Source of the DNA: Tsuneonella mangrovi
GTDB lineage: Bacteria; Pseudomonadota; Alphaproteobacteria; Sphingomonadales; Sphingomonadaceae
Assembly (NCBI RefSeq): GCF_002269345.1
Contig: NZ_CP022889.1
Location: 1,240,001-1,304,000 of the forward strand
DNA: 64,000 nucleotides
Reading direction: 5' to 3'
In this document: in pieces, positions 30,692 through 39,217 of the stretch
How the letters are laid out: every line of letters begins with the position of its first letter
How positions within the stretch are numbered: position 1 is the stretch's first letter
Notes under the pieces: model-generated
What the model was told of the DNA's origin: nothing
Databases searched by the model: none
What the model saw: only the letters and a program-made list of their open reading frames with translations
Position numbers and translations under genes: made by a program

Positions 30692-32077
30692 TTAGCCATT
30701 CATCATCTCAAATATCTGTGATGTGATCCCCTCATTCGCCGCGCGAAGCGGCTCGACCGCGAGGTGCGCATAGCGAGCGGTTGTCGCCGGGTCCGCGTGA
30801 CCAAGAAGTCCTCCAATGATCGGAAGACCGAGGTTTGATGCTACCCCAACGCTTGCGAACGAATGCCGAAGATCATGGAGTCGAAAGTCCGACAGACCCG
30901 CTTCTCGTCGAACGAGAGCCCAAGGCCTTTGTAAGTCTGGTCTCGGTTTCGCCGGATTCTTTCCTTCGATCACAAACCTTGCGCTCTTCGCCTTTGAACG
31001 TAGCACTTGAAGGGAACATAGAATCTCGATCGCTGGCGCGCCCAGAATGATGGTCTTTGCTCCCGTCTTCGAATCAGGCAGCCGCACCAACCCAAGCGCC
31101 AAATCAACCTGAGACCACTCAAGATTTAGAATCTCGCGCAGCCTGGCACCGGTAAAAGCGAGGAGACGAATGGCCGCCGCGGAAAACGGACAGATTTTCG
31201 TGACCCTGTTTTCTGGCTTCGGCGCGTGTTTGATCTTCTTCGCAGGATCGGGCTTCCACTCAATTCCGATTGTTTCCGCGCGTGTAATCGCCGCCCCCAG
31301 CCTCGCGAACTCCTCCGGTGACAAGTAGCGCTCTCGAGGCTTGATTTTGAACTTCTTTATCCCTCGGGCAGGGTTCCGCTCGAAACGTACTCGGTCTCCT
31401 TCGCGACACCATTCGAAGAAATGGGAAAGTAGGATGACAACTCGGTTCGCAGTTGCGGGGTGACGAAGACCCAGTCGAGTGTGTACCTCGGTGATCTTGG
31501 ACTTCGTGACTTGGTCTACTTTCATAGCACCGATTGCCGGAGAAATGTGCAACCGCCAGAGTCCCTCATATAAGTCGCGAGTTCTCTGCTTTCGAAATGG
31601 ATTGGTTGCTGAAAGATAGTCGTCTCGAAGATCGTCTATCTTCTTGGCAGATCGAGCGCGCGCGATGGTCTCGGCGGGGTCGGATCCATTGGCAAAAACC
31701 TCGGCAAGAATATCGCGAGCCCGGCGCCGGGCTTCATCTGCGGAGACAACGTCTGCTCTACCAAGCGAGATTCGTCTCTTGGAAACACCGCGCCCGCCCG
31801 AACCTGGGCGGTACTCTACAATCCACGTTCGTGCACCGTTTGGATGTCGTGAGCTGGGGCTCGCAATGCGAATTCCGAAGCCCGCCAAGTCCGGATCATA
31901 GAGTATCCGCGGACGATCTGTGATAGGAAGAGACGTTGCCAGCTTGGTCGTGAGCCGAGGTCTCTCTTGAGCAATTTGTCGCCACCATGTCGCCACCGAT
32001 CTGAATCTCGCATTTTTCCGAATCTGGCTGTGATTCGTGGATTCAATATCGGATTTCTGGAATAATGTGGACTCCAA
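30692..32077 (-). CDS. Tyrosine-type site-specific integrase
   Basis: A 461-residue phage/island integrase with an N-terminal DUF4102-like part (LYDPDLAGFGIRIA), a core-binding domain near residues 145-245 and a catalytic domain. Catalytic residues are Arg312 (TGARLREIL), Lys337 (DSKTGAK), His401 and Arg404 (LHDLRHSF), His427 (LLGHADP) and Tyr436 (ARYAHL), so the enzyme looks intact. Such integrases recombine into the 3' ends of tRNA genes, and a tRNA-Pro 3' piece lies 94 bases beyond its start. The exact start is uncertain; the first 40 residues are not family-like. Confidence 0.92.
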   Translation of the reverse strand: MESTLFQKSDIESTNHSQIRKNARFRSVATWWRQIAQERPRLTTKLATSLPITDRPRILYDPDLAGFGIRIASPSSRHPNGARTWIVEYRPGSGGRGVSKRRISLGRADVVSADEARRRARDILAEVFANGSDPAETIARARSAKKIDDLRDDYLSATNPFRKQRTRDLYEGLWRLHISPAIGAMKVDQVTKSKITEVHTRLGLRHPATANRVVILLSHFFEWCREGDRVRFERNPARGIKKFKIKPRERYLSPEEFARLGAAITRAETIGIEWKPDPAKKIKHAPKPENRVTKICPFSAAAIRLLAFTGARLREILNLEWSQVDLALGLVRLPDSKTGAKTIILGAPAIEILCSLQVLRSKAKSARFVIEGKNPAKPRPDLQRPWALVRREAGLSDFRLHDLRHSFASVGVASNLGLPIIGGLLGHADPATTARYAHLAVEPLRAANEGITSQIFEMMNG

Positions 32078-32171
32078 TCAATATCTTAATCTTAGAATCG
32101 GATCGCTCTTGTGTGCCCTAAAGTGCCATACAGTGCCAGGCCGTGACGAAGAAAATCTGGCCAGAATCGCT

Positions 32172-32216
32172 CTGGGGGTGTGGGGGTCGCTGGTTCGAAT
32201 CCAGTCGTCCCGACCA
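32172..32216 (+). other. 3' fragment of tRNA-Pro(GGG): attachment-site scar
   Basis: The 45 bases read, in order, as an anticodon loop CTGGGGG (anticodon GGG), the 3' anticodon strand TGTGG, variable loop GGGTC, T-arm GCTGG-TTCGAAT-CCAGT (one G-T pair), acceptor strand CGTCCCG, A and CCA. No matching acceptor 5' strand (CGGGACG), D-arm or anticodon 5' strand (CCACA) precedes it: the five bases before the loop are TCGCT. Identity therefore starts at the anticodon loop, the usual crossover point for tRNA-targeting integrases. It is a duplicated attR-like end and not a working tRNA gene. Confidence 0.8.
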
Positions 32217-32234
32217 GTGGATTTCCCCCTCTTC

Positions 32235-34574
32235 CTATCGCTCCGCCGCGCTCATCGAGTACGGTCTTGCCGAACGACCGCTCGCCCATCGCTTGTTCGG
32301 GCGGGCCTGCATTGTGAAACGCAGCGTGCTGCCGGCCATGATCTCGCCTTGGGTGACGTAGCTGCGCGCGAAAGGCTTCCCGTCGAGTGTAACAGAGCCG
32401 ACGAACGGGTGCGCATCGTCCATATTGTCGGCGATGACGGTGAATGCCTTGCCGTTTGGCAGGTGGATCGTCGCCCGGTCCACGAAGGGTCGCCCGATCG
32501 CATATTGCAGGCTCCCCGGCGTGACCGGATAGAAACCCAGCGAAGTGAACACCAGCCAGGCAGACATCTGGCCTAAGTCGTCGTTCCCCGAAAGTCCGTC
32601 GGGTGTCGGCTTGTACTGGCTCTCGACGATCTGCTTGAGGCGCCCCTGCGTCTTCCACGGGGCACCCGCGTAGTCGTAGAGATAAGCGACGTGATGACTC
32701 GGCTCGTTGCCGTGAATGTATTGCCCGATCAGTCCAGCGATATCTTCGGCATGACTGTAGTCGAGTTTCGAATTGTCGAAATCGAACATCGCATCGAGCT
32801 TGGCGATGGCTGCCTTGTCGCCGCCCATTGCCTTGAACAGCGCAGCCTGGTCCTGCGGCACGAACCAGCTGTATTGCCAGGCATTGCCCTCGGTGTAGTC
32901 CGAGCCGTAGTTGATCGCGGTAGGATCGAACGGCGTGCGGAACTGGCCGTCCGATTTCCGCGCACGGACGAACCCGGTTTTCGGGTCGAACGTGTTCCGC
33001 CAGTAGCCCGCCCGCTTGTAGAACCGGGCCGCGATATCCTTCCTGCCCATCGCATCGGCCATGCGGGCGATGGTCCAGTCGTCGTAGGCGTACTCGACAG
33101 TCTTCGATGCCGCTTCGGGCTCTTTGTCGATCGGGACATAGCCCAGCTTCATGTAGTCGGCGAGATCGCCATAGGGACCGTAGGTTGCGCTCGCCACCAT
33201 CGCATCGAGCGCCTTGTCAGCATCGAATCCCTTGATCCCCTTGAGATACGCGTCGGCGATGATCGGCACCGCGTGATAGCCGATCATGGTCCACGTTTCG
33301 CGCCCCTGGAACTGCCACACGGGCAGGATGCCGAACGGGCTGTCCTGCTGGCTGGCCAGCAGTGACCGGACGATGTCGGAGTTGACCTTCTCGGGCTGGA
33401 TCAGGGTAAGCAGCGGCTGTTCGGCACGGAACGTGTCCCACAGCGAAAAGGTCGACCGGAAGGGAAAGTCGACCGTGTGGACCTGGTTATCCGCCCCCCG
33501 ATAGCGACCATCGACATCGCCCGCGATCGAGGGGGCGAGCAGCGAATGATAGAGCGCAGTATAAAGGCTCGTGCGCATACCCTCGGGTGCTTCGATCTCG
33601 ACCGCTCCCAGCGCTTTCTGCCACTCGGCCCTGGTCTTCGCGCGGATCGCGTCGAAGTCGCCCGGTTCGCTCGCTAGGTTGGCCAGTGCGCCTGCTTCGT
33701 CGACCGACGAGATTGCCACCTTCACTTCCAGCGGCCTGGGAAGTTGGCCGAAATCGAGCCGCGCAACGATCGCGCGCCCCTGTTTGTAGGCCACCTTGTC
33801 CGTCCCGCGTCCCGGCCCCTGGAACCCGCGGTAGGCGACACTTTTCTCGGTATCGACGAACGCGTGCCCGGCGACCGGCGCGGAGAGCTGCATCGCAAAG
33901 CACAGCACGCGGTCGGGCGCCCAGCCGCGCGTCTGGCGGCAGCCGGTGATCGTGCGATCGCCACGCAACCGGATCGAGGACCACAGGACCTTGCCCGGGT
34001 AGTTGTACAGCGACGTCCTGAGATCGAAAACGAGATGTGCCGCCTTGTCCGCCGGAAAGGTATAGCGATGGACACCGATTCGCGTGCCCGCGGTCATTTC
34101 TGCTCTCACGCCGTAGTCGGCGAGTGTAACAGCATAGTATCCCGGCTGCGCGACCTCGGTCGCGTGGCTGTAGCGCGAGCGATAACCCGATGCCGAGTCG
34201 GTCGCGCTACCCGGTTCGAGCGGCACTGCATCGCCGCTGACCGGCATCACCAGGAAATCGCCGAGGTCAGAGTGGCCCGCGCCCGAAAAATGGGTGTGGC
34301 TAAATCCCTGGATCGTCGGATCCTCGTAGCGATAACCTGCCGCGTGGCCGTAGCAATCGCGGATCGTGCAAGTCGTGTCGGTGTCGGGCGAGAGCTGGAC
34401 CATCCCGAACGGGGCGACTGCGCCGGGGAAGGTGTGCCCTTCGCCGCCGGTGCCGATCATCGGATCGACGCTGTCATATGGCGTCGGTTCGGACTTTGCC
34501 GACAGGAGCGCGGGCCCCGATACGAGCGCGGGAACAGTAGCGAGAACGGCAGCGATACGAAGCAACTTGGGCAT
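32235..34574 (-). CDS. GH92 alpha-mannosidase, exported
   Basis: A 779-residue GH92 enzyme, a calcium-dependent exo-alpha-mannosidase family acting on alpha-1,2, 1,3 or 1,6 mannosides. Family motifs run in order: DPMIGTGGEGHTFPGA near the mature N-terminus, GFSHTHFSG, TFSLWDTFRAEQPLL, EGNAWQYSWFVPQD and LSGNDDLGQMSAWLVF. The signal peptide starts at the ATG at 34574, which has CAGGAG upstream. The stop lies 19 bases from the tRNA fragment. It is divergent from the GH47 gene and the two probably act together on mannose-rich glycans of fungal or eukaryotic origin. Confidence 0.92.
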   Translation of the reverse strand: MPKLLRIAAVLATVPALVSGPALLSAKSEPTPYDSVDPMIGTGGEGHTFPGAVAPFGMVQLSPDTDTTCTIRDCYGHAAGYRYEDPTIQGFSHTHFSGAGHSDLGDFLVMPVSGDAVPLEPGSATDSASGYRSRYSHATEVAQPGYYAVTLADYGVRAEMTAGTRIGVHRYTFPADKAAHLVFDLRTSLYNYPGKVLWSSIRLRGDRTITGCRQTRGWAPDRVLCFAMQLSAPVAGHAFVDTEKSVAYRGFQGPGRGTDKVAYKQGRAIVARLDFGQLPRPLEVKVAISSVDEAGALANLASEPGDFDAIRAKTRAEWQKALGAVEIEAPEGMRTSLYTALYHSLLAPSIAGDVDGRYRGADNQVHTVDFPFRSTFSLWDTFRAEQPLLTLIQPEKVNSDIVRSLLASQQDSPFGILPVWQFQGRETWTMIGYHAVPIIADAYLKGIKGFDADKALDAMVASATYGPYGDLADYMKLGYVPIDKEPEAASKTVEYAYDDWTIARMADAMGRKDIAARFYKRAGYWRNTFDPKTGFVRARKSDGQFRTPFDPTAINYGSDYTEGNAWQYSWFVPQDQAALFKAMGGDKAAIAKLDAMFDFDNSKLDYSHAEDIAGLIGQYIHGNEPSHHVAYLYDYAGAPWKTQGRLKQIVESQYKPTPDGLSGNDDLGQMSAWLVFTSLGFYPVTPGSLQYAIGRPFVDRATIHLPNGKAFTVIADNMDDAHPFVGSVTLDGKPFARSYVTQGEIMAGSTLRFTMQARPNKRWASGRSARPYSMSAAER

Positions 34575-34642
34575 TCTGGCTCCTGTGCCGAATGGAAATT
34601 TCGCTTCCGCTCGATTGGGCGAGAGCCGCGCGCGACGCAAGA

Positions 34643-34656
34643 CGGTTGTGAAACCG
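34643..34656. promoter_or_regulatory. Inverted repeat in the GH92/GH47 divergent promoter
   Basis: CGGTT-GTGA-AACCG is a perfect five-base inverted repeat in the 131-base gap between the divergent mannosidase genes. It is a candidate operator, but five-base arms can occur by chance and no regulator gene is adjacent. Confidence 0.25.
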
Positions 34657-34705
34657 GACAAAATCGGCGAGGCCCGGTCGGCGAGGGAACAGGAGGATGG
34701 AGCGC

Positions 34706-36115
34706 GTGAAACTGCAACGGCGCACCTTGTTGCGCGGCGCGGCGGCGCTGGGTGCGATCGGCGGCTTGCCTCAATCGCTCCGCGCTGCGGATCCTGGTAG
34801 CGGGATCGACTGGAGCGCACTCGCGACCGACGTTCGCGACCAGATGGAGTTCGCGTGGGACAATTACCGCCGCCTAGCGTGGGGCAAGGACGAGATCAGG
34901 CCTGTTAGCGGGACGTTTTCCAGCTTCCCACTCAAGGACCGTCACCTCGGCCTGTCGCTGATCGAAGCGCTCGATACGCTTTGGGTCATGGGCCTCGACG
35001 AAGCGTTCGCCGCCGGGGTCGATTGGGTAAAGGGCAACCTCGATTTCGCGGTCGACGGCGAAGTATCGGTGTTCGAGACCTCGATCAGGCTGGTCGGAGG
35101 GCTGCTATCTGCTCATCATGCCAGCGGCGACCCTGCCTTGCTCGCCAAGGCCCGCGACCTCGCAGACAGATTGCTGCCCGCATTCGATACGCCCACCGGG
35201 ATGCCGCGCCGGTTCATTAACCTAGCGACCGGCGAAACCCGCCAAAGCGTTACCAGTCCGGCCGACATCGCCACATACCTGCCGGAATGGGGTACGCTTA
35301 GCCTCCTGACGGGCGATGAGCGCTATGTCGAAGCGACAAAGCGCGCCGCAGTCGCAGTGTTCGAACGCCGGTCGAAGCTGGGCCTTGTTGCCACCCAGAT
35401 CGATGTCGACACCGGTGAATGGCATTCGCGCAGGGCCACCGTCGGATCGTATTGCGACAGCTTCTTCGAATACCTGTGGGACAGCTGGCAACTGCTCGGG
35501 GATGCCGACTGCAAGGCGATGTACAACGTCTGCACCTCAGCCATCCTGAAGCACCAACAGGTCTGGCGGGATGGCGCGTTATGGTTCGCCGATGTCGATT
35601 TCGAGACCGGTGAGATCGTATCTACCGAACAGGACGAGCTGGCATCGTTCTACGGCGGCTTGCTTGGCCAGGGCGGCGCGATGAAGGAAGGGGCGGCATA
35701 CACTGAAAGCTGGGCTGCACTGCAGGCGCGCTACGGCATCCTGCCCGAAGGATACGACTATCTGGCTGGAGAGGCGACGCAAATGACCAATTCGCTGCGC
35801 CCCGAACTGGCGGATTCGGCATTCACGCTGTGGCTGATCGATCGCGACCCGCGTTGGCGGTCGATCGGGCGCGACCACTTCCTGGCAATGAAACAATTCA
35901 ACCGCGCACCCTTCGGCTTCACCGACATGGCGGATGTAACCAGCAATCCCAAGAGGCAGGCCGATCACTGCCCGGGTTACTGGTGGTCGGAGCAGATGAA
36001 ATACTACTACCTGCTGTTTTCCGACACACCGCGCTTCGATTATGCGCGCAATTACCTGACGACCGAAGGCAATGTGTTGCAGGGCTTCCTGCCGCAGAGC
36101 GGCGCGACTTCGTAA
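34706..36115 (+). CDS. GH47 alpha-1,2-mannosidase, exported
   Basis: A 469-residue protein of GH47, the inverting alpha-1,2-mannosidase family best known from the eukaryotic ER and Golgi and rare in bacteria. (alpha/alpha)-barrel motifs include LIEALDTLWVMGLDEAF, VSVFETSIRLVGGLLSAH, TNSLRPELADSAFTLW, YWWSEQMKYYYLLFSD and the terminal LTTEGNVL, whose Thr would bind calcium. It has a Tat-type signal (LQRRTLLRGAAALGAIGG). AGGAGG at 34691-34696 is one base from the ATG at 34697 but nine from the GTG at 34706, so GTG is preferred. It is paired with the GH92 gene. Confidence 0.85.
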   Translation: MKLQRRTLLRGAAALGAIGGLPQSLRAADPGSGIDWSALATDVRDQMEFAWDNYRRLAWGKDEIRPVSGTFSSFPLKDRHLGLSLIEALDTLWVMGLDEAFAAGVDWVKGNLDFAVDGEVSVFETSIRLVGGLLSAHHASGDPALLAKARDLADRLLPAFDTPTGMPRRFINLATGETRQSVTSPADIATYLPEWGTLSLLTGDERYVEATKRAAVAVFERRSKLGLVATQIDVDTGEWHSRRATVGSYCDSFFEYLWDSWQLLGDADCKAMYNVCTSAILKHQQVWRDGALWFADVDFETGEIVSTEQDELASFYGGLLGQGGAMKEGAAYTESWAALQARYGILPEGYDYLAGEATQMTNSLRPELADSAFTLWLIDRDPRWRSIGRDHFLAMKQFNRAPFGFTDMADVTSNPKRQADHCPGYWWSEQMKYYYLLFSDTPRFDYARNYLTTEGNVLQGFLPQSGATS

Positions 36116-36144
36116 TGTGCACGGAAGCAGGAATGTGCGCCTGA

Positions 36145-36933
36145 TCAGCCCCGGGCAGCACGGTCAAGCGGTTCGCCGTCGACCGGATAGCCGCAGTCCG
36201 CCGGGATTACGATCCACGGCCGGCCATCGCGCTCTTCGGTCCAGGGCGTGATCGTGCGCACCGGATGCGCCGCCGCATCGGCCCTTGCAGCGTCGAAATC
36301 GGCGAACCGGGCGAGCCGTTCGAGGTTTCGGCGGGTCGGGAAGATAATCATGATGTCGCCGCGATCGGCCGCCGCCAGAGCATCGGCAGCGGTGGTCCAG
36401 AACAGGCGGGTGTTCTCGGTCGCATCGATCTCGATCTCGACCGCCCCAGTGCCAAGGTCGGCGAGGTAGAAGCGGGTATCGAAGATGCGCGGGATGCGCT
36501 CGTTCTTCGGATGCCAGCGGGCGAAGGCGACCAGCGCATCCAGGTCTAGCGTCCAGCCCATCGTATCGAGCACCGGAGCCAGAACTCCGCTTTCGAGCAG
36601 CATCGCGCGCGCTTTGCGGGCATCGTCGGCCCCGACGGGCTCGCGCACCCCGATGACCAGTCCGGTTTCTTCCAGCGTTTCGCGCACGGCTGCCACCCGG
36701 CTGGCAGCTTCACTCCGCTCGAGACCGGTTTCGAGTGCATCGGCAAGGGCGAAATCCGCGTCGTCGATCCGCCCGCCGGGGAACACCGCCGCACCGCCGG
36801 CGAACGACATCTGCCGTGCGCGGGTAACCATCAGGATTTGCGGGGGGCCGCCCTCGGGGGCGTTGCGGAACACCACGACCGTGGCGGCAGGGATCGAAGG
36901 GCGCGGGCTGTCGGGGGAAGTTCGGTCGTTCAT
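36145..36933 (-). CDS. Nudix hydrolase
   Basis: A 262-residue protein of the large Nudix group resembling NUDT19-type CoA or nucleotide-sugar pyrophosphatases. It has AAVFPGGRIDDADF followed by a Nudix-box-like AAVRETLEETGLVIG, in which the catalytic Glu residues are present but an insertion separates the GG from the REXXEE part, as in the NUDT19 branch. Nudix enzymes cleave nucleoside diphosphates linked to another group. It is convergent with the GH47 gene. The substrate cannot be read from sequence. Confidence 0.82.
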   Translation of the reverse strand: MNDRTSPDSPRPSIPAATVVVFRNAPEGGPPQILMVTRARQMSFAGGAAVFPGGRIDDADFALADALETGLERSEAASRVAAVRETLEETGLVIGVREPVGADDARKARAMLLESGVLAPVLDTMGWTLDLDALVAFARWHPKNERIPRIFDTRFYLADLGTGAVEIEIDATENTRLFWTTAADALAAADRGDIMIIFPTRRNLERLARFADFDAARADAAAHPVRTITPWTEERDGRPWIVIPADCGYPVDGEPLDRAARG

Positions 36934-37067
36934 TGCAACCGTCTGTGCCGCCCTGCCGCGCGCTTGCCAAGCGGCAATTCAAATCGCTGTCGGGAAACCT
37001 TACACAATCGGATCGGGGTAAAAATTGTTAACCATCATGACCCGCAAGAATCCGCCACGAATTCGAC

Positions 37068-37084
37068 TTGGCACGGTCCGTGCT
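37068..37084 (+). promoter_or_regulatory. Sigma-54-type promoter candidate
   Basis: TTGGCACGGTCCGTGCT has the -24 GG (37070-37071) and -12 GC (37082-37083) separated by exactly 10 bases and matches the sigma-54 consensus TTGGCACG-N4-TTGCT at all but one position (G for the first T of TTGC). It lies in the 290-base gap between the Nudix and grxD genes and points to the right. No enhancer site was identified. Confidence 0.5.
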
Positions 37085-37094
37085 AGGAACAGGG

Positions 37095-37200
37095 CACCCC
37101 AAAGTCTTCCTAAATGAGGCGGGGCCCCCGGTCTCCCGGCCCCGCCTCCCCGAACCCCAAGAGAAAGGCCCGCCCGGATATCCCGGACGGGCCTTTTCTC
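37095..37200 (+). ncRNA. Candidate small RNA with two strong hairpins
   Basis: Downstream of the sigma-54-like promoter there is no open reading frame or ribosome site that looks real. There is an 11-base-pair perfect hairpin (37116-37126 with 37138-37148) and then a terminator hairpin (37161-37200). Transcription from about 37095 would give an RNA of roughly 105 nucleotides. The only gene beyond it, grxD, is on the other strand. The transcript is inferred and the RNA matches no family I recognise. Confidence 0.4.
37161..37200. terminator. Strong bidirectional hairpin terminator
   Basis: GAGAAAGGCCCG at 37161-37172 pairs with CGGGCCTTTTCTC at 37188-37200 with one bulge, and an inner CCGG pair extends the stem. 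The T-rich 3' side works on the plus strand, and the complementary A-run gives T residues on the minus strand. It lies 22 bases beyond the grxD stop, so it probably ends the grxD operon and any plus-strand transcript from 37095. Confidence 0.75.
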
Positions 37201-37222
37201 ATTCGGCCACGAAGGGCGAGGA

Positions 37223-37552
37223 TCAACCGGCCTTTGCGACCTGCTTTTCAGCCAAAAGCTGCTGCAGTTCGCCCGCTTCGTACATCTCCATCATGATGTC
37301 GCTGCCGCCGACGAATTCGCCTTTCACGTAGAGCTGGGGAATCGTCGGCCAGTCGGAGAACGACTTGATCCCTTGCCGGATCTCCATGTCCTGCAGCACG
37401 TCGACGCTGCCGTAGGCGACGCCGCAGTGATCGAGGATCGCGACCGCGCGGCTCGAAAAGCCGCACTGCGGGAACAGCGGAGTTCCCTTCATGAACAGGA
37501 CGACATCGTCGTTCGAGACGATATCGGAGATGCGCTGGTTGACGTCGGACAT
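37223..37552 (-). CDS. grxD: Monothiol glutaredoxin (Grx4 type)
   Basis: A 109-residue protein with the monothiol active site CGFSSRA (Cys30) and the glutathione-binding [13 protein letters not shown] and [11 protein letters not shown] motifs. Monothiol glutaredoxins carry or sense [2Fe-2S] clusters together with BolA proteins. The bolA gene is 39 bases upstream on the same strand, the usual partnership. Length is normal for the family. Confidence 0.95.
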   Translation of the reverse strand: MSDVNQRISDIVSNDDVVLFMKGTPLFPQCGFSSRAVAILDHCGVAYGSVDVLQDMEIRQGIKSFSDWPTIPQLYVKGEFVGGSDIMMEMYEAGELQQLLAEKQVAKAG

Positions 37553-37591
37553 GGCAATACGACCTGCTTTGGAAATTGGGCTTGCGCGTAA

Positions 37592-37825
37592 TTAGTTGGG
37601 GACGGCGGTGGTGAGTTGCAAGGCGTGGAGTTCGCCGCCCATCCGTCCGCCGAGCGCTTCGTAAACCAGCTTGTGCTGTGCGACGCGGCTCTTGCCGGCA
37701 AATTGCGGCGCGATAACTCGGGCGGCCCAGTGATCGCCGTCGCCCGCAAGGTCGGTCATCTCGACCACCGCCCCGGGGAGCGCGGCTTCGATCATCCCGG
37801 CGATGTCGCCGCCGTTCATCGGCAT
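37592..37825 (-). CDS. BolA-family protein
   Basis: A 77-residue BolA/IbaG-type protein (MIEAALPGAVVEMTDLAGDG, AAPQFAGKSRVAQHKLVYEAL pattern with the invariant His in the HKLVYEAL stretch). BolA proteins bind monothiol glutaredoxin through a shared [2Fe-2S] cluster and act in iron-sulfur trafficking. It is sandwiched between the DUF1476 gene, 4 bases upstream, and grxD. Confidence 0.9.
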   Translation of the reverse strand: MPMNGGDIAGMIEAALPGAVVEMTDLAGDGDHWAARVIAPQFAGKSRVAQHKLVYEALGGRMGGELHALQLTTAVPN

Positions 37826-37829
37826 GGCG

Positions 37830-38153
37830 TCAGGCCTCGCCCATCAATTGGCGGCGCGCTTCGATCGCTTGCTGCTCGAGGGCGGTTCGCACTTGCGCTT
37901 CGTCGATCTCGATCCCGGCCTGGGTCAGGTCGCCCAGCACCTTGCGGATCACGTCTTCGTCGCCCGCTTCCTCGAAATCGGCCTGGACCACCGCCTTGGC
38001 ATAGGCATCGGTCTCTTCGGGCGTCAGGCCCATTTTTTCGGCCGCCCACTGGCCGAGCAGCCGGTTGCGGCGCGCGGCAATGCGGAAGGCTGTTTCCTGG
38101 TCGAATGCGAAGTGCGCTTCCTCGGCGCGCTCGCGGTCATTGAAATCGGTCAT
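37830..38153 (-). CDS. DUF1476 protein (F1-ATPase zeta-inhibitor family)
   Basis: A 107-residue helical protein (FNDRERAEEAHFAFDQE, then RRNRLLGQWAAEKMG) of the alphaproteobacterial DUF1476 family, members of which inhibit the F1-ATPase as the zeta subunit. The ATG at 38153 gives the normal family length; a longer frame runs upstream without family sequence. It is the first gene of the DUF1476-bolA-grxD unit. The inhibitory function is known in some relatives and inferred here. Confidence 0.88.
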   Translation of the reverse strand: MTDFNDRERAEEAHFAFDQETAFRIAARRNRLLGQWAAEKMGLTPEETDAYAKAVVQADFEEAGDEDVIRKVLGDLTQAGIEIDEAQVRTALEQQAIEARRQLMGEA

Positions 38154-38218
38154 CGTTTTCCCCAAACGGAATATGGACTTCTGGACATAGGCGCGCCTGC
38201 CATGAGCGGCAAGCGCGG

Positions 38219-39217
38219 TCAGTCCATTGTCACGACGAGCTTGCCCACCGCTTCGCGATTCTCCAGCTTGGCGATAGCGTCGCCGCCGCGCTCGAGCGGG
38301 AAAGTCTCCGACACCAGCGGATCGATCTTTCCAGCCTTGAGCAAGGCGAACAGCTCCTTGACCTGTTCGTGGAACTTGCCCGGCTCGCGGGCCGTAAACG
38401 CGCCCCAGAACACGCCGCAGATGTCGCAGCTCTTGAGCAGGGTCAGGTTGAGCGGCATTTTCGCGATGCCCGCCGGGAAACCGACCACCAGGAAGCGCCC
38501 CTCCCACGCGATCGCGCGCAGCGCCGGCTCGGAATACTGCCCGCCGACGATATCGTAGACGATGTTCGCCCCATCAGGACCGCACGCTGCCTTGAACGCA
38601 TTAGCGAGCTCCTTGCTCGCAGCCTTGTCCATCTCGCCCTTGGGGTAAATGACCACGTCGTCAGCCCCGGCTTGTTTCGCAATCTCGCCTTTCTCCGCGC
38701 TCGAGACGGCGGCGATCACTTTAGCGCCGAACGCTTTGCCGAGTTCGACCGCAGAGAGGCCCACGCCCCCCGCCGCGCCGAGGACCAGCATCACGTCGCC
38801 TTGCTTGATGTGGCCGCGATCCTTGAGGCCGTGGATCGTAGTGCCATAGGTCATCATCAGCGATGCGGCCTTCTCGAACGGGACGCCGTCGGGCACCGCA
38901 AACATCCGGTTGGCGGGCACGCAGACCTTCTCCGCCAGACCGCCATTGCCGATCCCGGCGAGCACCTTGTCACCCGCTTTCCAGCCTTCGACGCCTTCGC
39001 CGACCGCTTCGATAACCCCGGCGATTTCACCGCCCGGCGAATAGGGTCGCTCGGGCTTGAACTGGTAGAGGTCGCGGATCATCAACGTGTCGGGATAGTT
39101 GATCGCACAAGCCTTCACATCGACCAGCACCTGCCCTTTTCCGGGCGTGGGAACATCGACTTCGTCGAGGGTAAGGGTTTCGGGCCCGCCAACTGCGTGG
39201 GTCCTCAAAGCTTTCAT
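38219..39217 (-). CDS. Zinc-free quinone oxidoreductase (MDR family)
   Basis: A 332-residue NADPH:quinone reductase-like protein of the medium-chain dehydrogenase/reductase superfamily. [20 protein letters not shown] is the nucleotide-binding loop, [19 protein letters not shown] and [10 protein letters not shown] the N-terminal catalytic part; zinc-binding Cys clusters are absent. Its start overlaps the leuD stop by 4 bases (ATGA), so it is translated with leuD although its function is unrelated. Confidence 0.88.
   Translation of the reverse strand: MKALRTHAVGGPETLTLDEVDVPTPGKGQVLVDVKACAINYPDTLMIRDLYQFKPERPYSPGGEIAGVIEAVGEGVEGWKAGDKVLAGIGNGGLAEKVCVPANRMFAVPDGVPFEKAASLMMTYGTTIHGLKDRGHIKQGDVMLVLGAAGGVGLSAVELGKAFGAKVIAAVSSAEKGEIAKQAGADDVVIYPKGEMDKAASKELANAFKAACGPDGANIVYDIVGGQYSEPALRAIAWEGRFLVVGFPAGIAKMPLNLTLLKSCDICGVFWGAFTAREPGKFHEQVKELFALLKAGKIDPLVSETFPLERGGDAIAKLENREAVGKLVVTMD

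Larger units (their letters stand above)
30248..32216. mobile_element. Right end of a tRNA-Pro-integrated genomic island
   Basis: The integrase, the IS3 remnant and the tRNA-Pro 3' fragment sit together. Because the fragment keeps the original downstream chromosome to its right (CCA end at 32216, then the GH92 gene), the inserted DNA lies to the left. I saw no intact tRNA-Pro or second copy of the 45-base piece in 1-32171, so the left end probably lies outside the window. How much of the sugar and siderophore loci belongs to the element is inferred, not shown. Confidence 0.5.

Noticed and set aside
32141-32216. Complete tRNA gene
   Set aside because: Only the part from the anticodon loop to CCA can fold; no 5' acceptor strand, D-arm or 5' anticodon strand is present upstream.
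37116-37200. CRISPR or repeat array
   Set aside because: The two hairpins differ in sequence and spacing; there are no repeated units.
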